Assembly: GCA_015228695.1 (NCBI GenBank)
Contig: JADGDA010000063.1
Location: forward strand, 1-11,093
Length of the DNA stretch: 11,093 nucleotides
DNA from: Alphaproteobacteria bacterium
Lineage (GTDB): Bacteria > Pseudomonadota > Alphaproteobacteria > Rhodospirillales > Rhodospirillaceae
Reading direction: 5' to 3'
Position 1 is the stretch's first letter; every line of letters begins with the position of its first letter. A model generated the notes under the pieces. The model was not told the origin of the DNA. It did not search any database and saw only the letters and a list, made by a program, of their open reading frames with translations. Shown here piece after piece: positions 1 to 4,951 of this stretch. The position numbers were made by a program, and so were the translations under genes.

Positions 1-185
1 CCATCTTTACCGCCGGAATTGAATGCGCTTGTTTCCGGGGAAAACGGGGTCCGTCGTTTGCGAGTCCGTTTGTTGGGCAGATACCGGGGCGATTGACTAA
101 AGTTTAGGCTAACGGGGCGCATCCGTCCGATCCTCCCCTCGGAAAAACCAAGGTATCCCGCGCCGTGATCCTGCCGCGCCCGCGC

Positions 186-200
186 TGGCACAGGAATTGC
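186..200 (+). promoter_or_regulatory. Sigma-54 (-24/-12) promoter of amt
   Basis: The sequence reads TGGCAC (186-191), five bases, then TTGC (197-200). GG and GC are separated by exactly 10 bases, which matches the RpoN consensus TGGCAC-N5-TTGC. Transcription would start near 211-213, leaving an untranslated leader of about 54 nt before the amt ATG. That leader contains a small hairpin, ACCGC/GCGGT at 227-231 and 237-241. Sigma-54 promoters in front of ammonium transporter genes usually work with the nitrogen regulator NtrC. I could not find a convincing NtrC operator pair in 1-185, so the activator is not identified here. Confidence 0.8.
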
Positions 201-265
201 GCCCTACGGGAACCTGTTTTCCGGGGACCGCTCCGCGCGGTTGTTTGTTCTCAAGGGGAGACTCC

Positions 266-1531
266 ATGGAATCGACCAGATCGGGCGCCGATGTTCTGTT
301 CGTGCTGTTGGGAGCGGTCATGGTTTTCGCCATGCACTCGGGTTTTGCCTTTCTTGAGGTCGGGACCGTCCGCAAGAAAAGTCAGGTCAACGCCCTGGTG
401 AAGATTCTGGTGGATTTTGCCGTTTCCACGACTGTCTATTTTTTCATCGGTTACGGCGTCGCCTATGGGGTGCATTTCTTCGCGGGCGCCGGGGTTCTGA
501 CGGGAAAGGTCGCCGGAGGGGGGTTCGCGCCCCAGGGGTATGATCTGGTGAAATTTTTCTTCCTGGCGACCTTTGCCGCGGCGGTGCCGGCGATCATTTC
601 CGGCGGGATCGCGGAACGCGCCCGGTTCTGGCCGCAGACGATCGCCACGGCGGTTCTGGTGGGGCTGGTCTACCCCGCGTTCGAGGGGGCGGTCTGGGGC
701 ACCCGGCTCGGCTTCCAGGATTGGATGACGGCGACCTTCGGCGCGACGTTCCACGACTTCGCCGGCTCCGTCGTCGTCCACACGGTGGGCGGCTGGGCCG
801 CCCTCGGGGCAGTGCTGATGCTGGGCGCGCGCAAGGGCCGCTACCGCCGCGACGGCAGCCTGATCGGCATTCCTCCGTCCAACATCCCCTTCCTGGCGCT
901 GGGGGCCTGGGTGCTGTCGGTGGGGTGGTTCGGATTCAACGTGATGAGCGCCCAGACCATGAGCGGGATTTCCGGGCTGGTGGCGCTCAACTCGCTGATG
1001 GCGATGGTGGGGGGAATCCTGACCGCTCTGCTGGCGGGCCGGAACGATCCCGGTTACGTCCACAACGGCGCCCTGGCCGGTCTGGTGGCGGTCTGCGCCG
1101 GTTCCGACGTCATGCATCCCATCGGCGCCCTCGTCACCGGCGGGCTTGCCGGGGCCATGTTCGTCTGGGCCTTCAACCTGTGCCAGATCACCTTGAAGAT
1201 CGATGACGTGCTGGGGGTCTGGCCCTTGCACGGCCTCTGCGGCCTTCTCGGCGGCATTGCCTGCGGCGTGTTCGGGTCCGAGGCGCTGGGCGGCCTGGGC
1301 GGGGTGTCGCTCGGGGCGCAGGTGACCGGGACGCTGACGGGGGCCGTGTTCGCGTTCGCGGCGGGCTCCCTCGTCTACGGCGGCCTCAAGGCAGCGGTCG
1401 GCATCCGTCTGAGCGAGGAAATGGAGTTCGAGGGGGCGGACATCGCCATCCACCACATCAGCGCCTACCCGGAGGAGGAGGTCTCCTCGGGCTACGCGGA
1501 CGAACTGGTGGACCAGCAGAAAAAGGGCTGA
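266..1531 (+). CDS. amt: Ammonium transporter (Amt/MEP/Rh family)
   Basis: Trimeric inner-membrane channel that takes up ammonium for assimilation. The product is 421 residues of mostly hydrophobic segments, fitting the 11-helix Amt fold. By comparison with E. coli AmtB, the twin-histidine pore residues are H172 (in FAGSVVVHTVGG) and H322 (in WPLHGLCG). The recruitment-site acid is D164, and F103, W144, F224 and S228 are the likely gate and vestibule positions. GGIAERARF (113-121) is another family block. The cytoplasmic tail carries EGADI (389-393), the region through which GlnK/PII proteins block AmtB channels, followed by an acidic end. No cleavable signal peptide is obvious, unlike E. coli AmtB. 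The ATG at 266 was chosen because AAGGGGAG (253-260) lies 5 nt upstream; the frame is open further upstream, but an extended start would fall at or before the predicted transcription start. No glnK neighbour is present in the window. A sigma-54 promoter indicates nitrogen-limitation control. Confidence 0.95.
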   Translation: MESTRSGADVLFVLLGAVMVFAMHSGFAFLEVGTVRKKSQVNALVKILVDFAVSTTVYFFIGYGVAYGVHFFAGAGVLTGKVAGGGFAPQGYDLVKFFFLATFAAAVPAIISGGIAERARFWPQTIATAVLVGLVYPAFEGAVWGTRLGFQDWMTATFGATFHDFAGSVVVHTVGGWAALGAVLMLGARKGRYRRDGSLIGIPPSNIPFLALGAWVLSVGWFGFNVMSAQTMSGISGLVALNSLMAMVGGILTALLAGRNDPGYVHNGALAGLVAVCAGSDVMHPIGALVTGGLAGAMFVWAFNLCQITLKIDDVLGVWPLHGLCGLLGGIACGVFGSEALGGLGGVSLGAQVTGTLTGAVFAFAAGSLVYGGLKAAVGIRLSEEMEFEGADIAIHHISAYPEEEVSSGYADELVDQQKKG

Positions 1532-1533
1532 CC

Positions 1534-1574
1534 CGAAGCGCCGGGCGGGCTGCATCACCCCGTCCGGCGCTTCG
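1534..1574. terminator. Long hairpin between convergent amt and aroG
   Basis: Bases 1534-1549 pair with 1559-1574 over 16 positions, with one G-T pair at 1545/1563, around a 9-base loop. The outer 11 pairs, CGAAGCGCCGG against CCGGCGCTTCG, are perfect. It starts 3 bases after the amt stop codon and lies downstream of aroG on the other strand, so it could end or protect both transcripts. Neither strand has a canonical adjacent U-tract: the plus strand continues CCTTGG, and on the minus strand a T5 run (1524-1520) begins 9 bases beyond the stem. It may therefore be a 3'-end stabilising structure rather than a strict intrinsic terminator. Its 1564-1574 arm is the first member of the tandem array. 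Confidence 0.55.
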
Positions 1575-1660
1575 CCTTGGTATCATCCCGTCCGGCGCTT
1601 CGCCTTGGTATTATTCCGTCCGGCGCTTCGCCTTGGTATTATTCCGTCCGGCGCTTCGCC
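1561..1660. repeat. 28-bp tandem direct repeat, about 3.6 copies
   Basis: Units begin at 1561, 1589, 1617 and 1645. Copies two and three are identical over all 28 bases. Copy one differs at two positions near its end (TATCATCC instead of TATTATTC). Copy four keeps the first 16 bases (CGTCCGGCGCTTCGCC) and then diverges into aroG. Each unit contains GGCG-CTT-CGCC, a small hairpin, whose minus strand carries GCGAAGC, a heptamer known from nucleic-acid structure work as an unusually stable single-strand mini-hairpin. The aroG stop codon (1639-1641) lies inside copy three, so the last seven codons and stop of aroG are repeat sequence. The period is not a multiple of three. Confidence 0.95.
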
Positions 1661-3015
1661 GCCGCCGCGTCCCGCTCTTCCTTCAAGGCTTCGGCGACCA
1701 GGAAGGCCAGTTCCAGTCCCTGGCTGGCGTTCAGGCGGGGGTCGCAGAAGGTTTCGTAACGCTCGCACAGCCCGGCCTCGGTGATCGCCTGGGCCCCTCC
1801 GATGCACTCGGTGACGTCCTGGCCGGTCAGCTCGATATGGACCCCGCCGGGGTGGGTGCCCTCGGCGCGGTGAATGGCGAAATAGGCGCGGACTTCCTTC
1901 AGGATGCGCTCGAACGAGCGGGTCTTGTAGCCGCTGTCGGTCATGACGGTGTTGGCGTGCATGGGATCGCAGGCCCAGACCACCTTGCGCCCCTCCCTCT
2001 GCACGGCGCGGATGAGCGGGGGCAGCTTGGCGTCGATGCCGTCGCCCATGCGCACGATCAGGGTCAGACGCCCGGCCTCGTTGGCGGGGTTGAGGATGTC
2101 GCACAGCCGCAAGAGATCGCCTTCGGGGATCGCGGGTCCGAGCTTCACGCCCAGGGGGTTGCCGACGCCGCGCAGGAACTCGACGTGGGCCCCGTCCACC
2201 TGACGGGTGCGCTCGCCGATCCACAACATGTGGGCCGAGCAGCAGTACCAGTCCCCGGTGGTCGAATCGATGCGGGTCAACGCCTCCTCATAGGGCAGCA
2301 GCAACGCCTCGTGGGAGGTGAAGAAAGAGGTCTCGCGGATTTGCGGCACCACCTCCGAGGTCAATCCGCAGGCCGCCATGAAGGCCAGGGTTTCACTCAG
2401 CCGGTCGGCCAGGCCACGATAACGCTCCCCCTGGGGGCTGCCCGCGAGGAAGCCCAGGGTCCACTGGTGGACCTTGTTCAGATCGGCATACCCGCCCTGG
2501 GCGAAGGCGCGGAGGAGATTGAGCGTCGCCGCCGACTGGTTATAGGCCTGAACCATCCGCTCGGGGTCGGGTTCGCGCACCTCGGCGGTGAACTCCACCC
2601 CGTTGATCATGTCGCCGCGATAGGCCGGAAGGGTGACCCCGGCGATGGTTTCGGTGGGGGAGGACCGCGGCTTGGCGAACTGGCCCCCCATGCGGCCGAC
2701 CTTGACCACCGGCAGGGCGGCCCCATAGGTCAGAACGATCGCCATTTGCAGCAGGACGCGGAAGGTGTCGCGGATGTTGTTGGCGGCAAACTCGGCGAAG
2801 CTTTCGGCGCAGTCCCCCCCCTGGAGCAGGAAGGCGTTTCCTTCCGCCACCTGGGCCAGGGACTGGCGGAGCTGGCGCGCCTCTCCGGCGAACACCAGCG
2901 GAGGAAACGCTCCCAACCGCTGCTCCACGGCGCGGAGTCTGTCCTGGTCGGCATACGTCGGCAGGTGAAGAGCCGGCCGTTGCCGCCAGCCGTCTGGGGT
3001 CCATTTGTCGGGCAT
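1639..3015 (-). CDS. aroG: Class II 3-deoxy-7-phosphoheptulonate (DAHP) synthase
   Basis: Cytosolic enzyme joining phosphoenolpyruvate and erythrose 4-phosphate to DAHP, the first step of the shikimate pathway to aromatic amino acids. The 458-residue product is a plant/mycobacterial type II enzyme. Metal ligands are visible as C69 (GGDCAESF), H353 (DPMHANT), E395 (VHIELTG) and D425 (CDPRLN). The H-to-E and E-to-D spacings of 42 and 30 equal those I recall for the Mycobacterium tuberculosis enzyme. Other family blocks are VKVGRMGGQFAKPRS (104-118), ADLNKVHQW (177-185) and ETSFFTSHEALLLPYEEALTR (228-248). The start at 3015 was chosen because GAGG (3024-3021) sits 6 nt upstream and the protein then begins MPDKWTPDGWR, a usual family N-terminus; the frame is open to 3102. 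The last residues, AKRRTE, come from the tandem repeat. The gene is divergent from hrcA and convergent with amt. The symbol follows mycobacterial use; other names exist for class II enzymes. Confidence 0.95.
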   Translation of the reverse strand: MPDKWTPDGWRQRPALHLPTYADQDRLRAVEQRLGAFPPLVFAGEARQLRQSLAQVAEGNAFLLQGGDCAESFAEFAANNIRDTFRVLLQMAIVLTYGAALPVVKVGRMGGQFAKPRSSPTETIAGVTLPAYRGDMINGVEFTAEVREPDPERMVQAYNQSAATLNLLRAFAQGGYADLNKVHQWTLGFLAGSPQGERYRGLADRLSETLAFMAACGLTSEVVPQIRETSFFTSHEALLLPYEEALTRIDSTTGDWYCCSAHMLWIGERTRQVDGAHVEFLRGVGNPLGVKLGPAIPEGDLLRLCDILNPANEAGRLTLIVRMGDGIDAKLPPLIRAVQREGRKVVWACDPMHANTVMTDSGYKTRSFERILKEVRAYFAIHRAEGTHPGGVHIELTGQDVTECIGGAQAITEAGLCERYETFCDPRLNASQGLELAFLVAEALKEERDAAAAKRRTE

Positions 3016-3050
3016 GCGATCCTCGGGAGCGGAAATTCCTGGAACCGGAA

Positions 3051-3079
3051 TGAATACGCCCGCGCGACAGCCAAAGCAA
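3051..3079 (-). promoter_or_regulatory. Weak candidate promoter for aroG
   Basis: On the minus strand TTGCTT (3079-3074) is separated by 17 bases from TATTCA (3056-3051). Each box matches the sigma-70 consensus at only three of six positions, but spacing and location, about 35-40 bases upstream of the aroG start, are suitable. No better candidate was seen in the aroG-hrcA intergenic region. Confidence 0.25.
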
Positions 3080-3101
3080 GGGCGTGAAAACGGCTGGACC
3101 A

Positions 3102-3130
3102 TTGACGTTCGAATCTGCGGACACTAGAGT
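3102..3130 (+). promoter_or_regulatory. Sigma-70-type promoter of hrcA-grpE
   Basis: TTGACG (3102-3107) matches the -35 consensus at five of six positions and lies exactly 17 bases from TAGAGT (3125-3130), which matches the -10 at four of six. Transcription would begin near 3136-3138, giving a leader of only about 26 nt. I see no CIRCE inverted repeat (TTAGCACTC-N9-GAGTGCTAA type) and no clear sigma-32 boxes here, so heat control at transcription is not apparent from this stretch. Confidence 0.6.
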
Positions 3131-3135
3131 CTCTG

Positions 3136-3167
3136 GCCATTCCGGAGGAGCGGCTCCTGTCCATGGC
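3136..3167 (+). promoter_or_regulatory. Hairpin covering hrcA ribosome binding site and AUG
   Basis: The inner stem AGGAG (3146-3150) / CTCCT (3154-3158), with a 3-base loop, pairs most of the only Shine-Dalgarno sequence, GGAGGAG (3144-3150). The outer stem GCCAT (3136-3140) / ATGGC (3163-3167) pairs the start codon itself. The spacing from GGAGGAG to the ATG is 12 nt, longer than usual, and the inner hairpin would shorten it. Control of hrcA translation by this structure is inferred, not shown. If transcription starts at 3137 the outer stem loses its first pair. Confidence 0.45.
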
Positions 3168-4218
3168 GACCCCCAGTACCCCCGCGATTACCCTGTTGAG
3201 CGAACGATCCCGCGAGATCTTCCGTCACATCGTGGACGCCTATGTGCAAACCGGGGAGCCCATCGGGTCGCGCACCCTGGCGCGCCGTCTCGGGATCGAT
3301 CTGTCCCCGGCCACCATCCGCAACGTGATGTCCGACCTGGAGGACGCGGGGCTTCTGCGCGCCCCTCATGTTTCGGCGGGGCGGCTTCCGACCGAGGCGG
3401 GATTGCGGCTGTTCGTGGACGGTCTGCTGGAGGTCGGCGATCTGGCCACGGAAGAGCGCAACCGGATCGACGTCCAGTGTCAGGCCGCCGGGCGCAGCCT
3501 GGAGGAGGTTCTGGGCGAGGCCGTCAACGCCCTGTCCGGTCTATCCCACTGCGCCGGGCTGGTGCTGGCCCCCAAGACCGAATCCCCCCTGAAGCACATC
3601 GAGTTCATCGCCCTGGGGCCGGGGCGGGCCCTGGTGGTCATCGTCACCGGCAACGGTGTGGTCGAAAACAGGGTCATCGCCGTTCCCCAAGGGCTGCCGC
3701 CCTCGGCGCTGGTCGAGGCCTCCAACTTCCTCAACCGCCGCCTCGGCGGCCGGACCCTGGAGGAGGCCAAGGCCGACATCTTGAAGGAGCTGGAAGGAAA
3801 ACGGCACCAACTCGACGCCCTCACGACCCATGTGGTGGAAGCCGGACTCGCGACCTGGGCCGGGGGGAACAAGGGCGGATCGCTGATCGTGCGCGGACAG
3901 TCCCATCTGCTGGAGGACGTGACCGCCGTCGATGAACTGGAACGGATCCGCATCCTGTTCTCGGCCCTGGAAAGCGGAGAGCAGTTTCTTCGCCTCCTGG
4001 AGCTTGCCAACGGCGCGCAAGGTATCCAAATCTTCATCGGCGCGGAGAATCAGTTGTTCGCCTTGTCCGGGTGCTCCATGATCGTGGCGCCGTACCGGAA
4101 CGGCAACGAGCAGATCGTCGGCGCCATCGGCGTCATCGGCCCGACGCGGATCAATTATGCCCGCATCATTCCGTTGGTTGACTACACGGCCAAGATGATC
4201 GGCCGTCTCATTGGTTAA
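3163..4218 (+). CDS. hrcA: Heat-inducible transcription repressor HrcA
   Basis: Cytosolic repressor that binds CIRCE operators, classically in front of groESL and sometimes dnaK, with its activity tuned by GroEL. At 351 residues it has the usual family length. The N-terminal winged helix-turn-helix is clear: SRTLARRLGIDLSPATIRN (36-54) followed by VMSDLEDAGLL and SAGRLPTEAG (71-80). The middle is the GAF-like dimerisation region. The C-terminus ends with IGVIGPTRINYARIIPLVDY (322-341), the diagnostic HrcA block. The ATG at 3163 is preceded by GGAGGAG at 12 nt. An in-frame CTG at 3157 would have better spacing, but CTG starts are rare. It is the first gene of an operon with grpE, 16 nt apart. 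No CIRCE element is present in the window, so its targets lie elsewhere. It is divergent from aroG. Confidence 0.96.
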   Translation: MATPSTPAITLLSERSREIFRHIVDAYVQTGEPIGSRTLARRLGIDLSPATIRNVMSDLEDAGLLRAPHVSAGRLPTEAGLRLFVDGLLEVGDLATEERNRIDVQCQAAGRSLEEVLGEAVNALSGLSHCAGLVLAPKTESPLKHIEFIALGPGRALVVIVTGNGVVENRVIAVPQGLPPSALVEASNFLNRRLGGRTLEEAKADILKELEGKRHQLDALTTHVVEAGLATWAGGNKGGSLIVRGQSHLLEDVTAVDELERIRILFSALESGEQFLRLLELANGAQGIQIFIGAENQLFALSGCSMIVAPYRNGNEQIVGAIGVIGPTRINYARIIPLVDYTAKMIGRLIG

Positions 4219-4234
4219 GGAGCGAAGTCCCGAG

Positions 4235-4945
4235 ATGACCCAGGAAATCCCAGTTCCTCCGGAGCAGCCCGAGGCTCCCCCTTCCGGCATCGACGCCGCC
4301 CTGGCGGCGGCTGGTTACGCCCCGGTGGGAGAGGACGAGTCCCCGGCTCCGGTCGCCGTGGAGGCGCTACAGACCCGCATCGACGCCCTGGAGGCGGAAC
4401 TCAAGACCGTGCGCGCCGATTATCTGCGCGCGCTGGCCGAGTCCCAGAACGCCCAGAGCCGGGCCGACCGCCGCATCGAGTCCAACACCAAGTACGCCAT
4501 CGCCAACTTCGCCAAGGACCTGATCGCCGTCGCCGACAATCTCCAGAGAGCGCTCCAGCACGTCCCCGCCGACGCCCGGGAGCGCAACGAGATGCTGAAC
4601 GGTCTGGCCACCGGGGTGGAAATGACCGAGAAGACGCTGCACGACGTCCTGGAGCGCAACGGCGTCACCCGCATCGCATCCCTGCAACAGCCCTTCGATC
4701 CCAACCTGCACCAGGCCGTGCAGGAGATGGAGGACCCGTCGGTTCCCTCCGGCACCGTCGTTCAGGTGCTTCAGGAAGGATTCCTGCTCCGCGACCGCCT
4801 CATCCGCCCTGCCATGGTGATCGTGTCGCGGGGAGGCCCGAAACGCCAAGCGGCCCCGCCCGCGCCGGAGACCCCGCCCGAACCCCTGCCCGAGCGGACT
4901 CCCGAGGGCGGCGAGGCCGGCAAGCACTTCGACACCTCCGCCTGA
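4235..4945 (+). CDS. grpE: Nucleotide exchange factor GrpE (Hsp70 co-chaperone)
   Basis: Releases ADP from DnaK and so drives the DnaK/DnaJ folding cycle. The 236-residue product has an acidic, proline-rich N-terminus (1-40) and a long coiled-coil helix (about 42-105: VEALQTRIDALEAELKTVRA onward). The C-terminal beta domain carries the family signature FDPNLHQAV (154-162) and, after a spacer, GFLLRDRLIRPAMVIVS (182-198). A tail of about 35 residues after 200 is rich in proline and glutamate and is probably disordered. The ATG at 4235 was preferred over the in-frame TTG at 4211, which would overlap hrcA; AAGGAG (4217-4222) lies 12 nt upstream. GGA/TCC (4219-4221/4228-4230) and CGTCTC/GAGATG (4204-4209/4232-4237) could fold over this start. 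It is the second gene of the hrcA operon; dnaKJ are not in the window. Confidence 0.96.
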   Translation: MTQEIPVPPEQPEAPPSGIDAALAAAGYAPVGEDESPAPVAVEALQTRIDALEAELKTVRADYLRALAESQNAQSRADRRIESNTKYAIANFAKDLIAVADNLQRALQHVPADARERNEMLNGLATGVEMTEKTLHDVLERNGVTRIASLQQPFDPNLHQAVQEMEDPSVPSGTVVQVLQEGFLLRDRLIRPAMVIVSRGGPKRQAAPPAPETPPEPLPERTPEGGEAGKHFDTSA

Positions 4946-4951
4946 TTGGGC

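Noticed and set aside
1..105. Two short frames open from the window edge (to 94-96 and to 103-105) that might be the end of an upstream gene
   Set aside because: Both are about 31-34 codons, neither resembles a known C-terminus, and nothing favours one over the other.
1..185. NtrC or IHF sites upstream of the amt sigma-54 promoter
   Set aside because: No pair of GCAC..GTGC-type half sites and no adequate IHF core was found. TTTCCGGGGA occurs at 32-41 and 218-227, but it has no known role and the second copy is downstream of the promoter.
1561..1660. CRISPR array
   Set aside because: The units are directly abutting 28-bp tandem copies without unique spacers, and no cas genes are nearby.
3016..3162. 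CIRCE operator for HrcA autoregulation
   Set aside because: No TTAGCACTC/GAGTGCTAA-type inverted repeat is present. CACTAGAGTC near 3122 is only superficially similar and overlaps the proposed -10 box.
4211..4234. TTG start for GrpE at 4211, eight residues longer
   Set aside because: It would overlap the hrcA stop region, has no suitable Shine-Dalgarno, and the ATG at 4235 follows AAGGAG.
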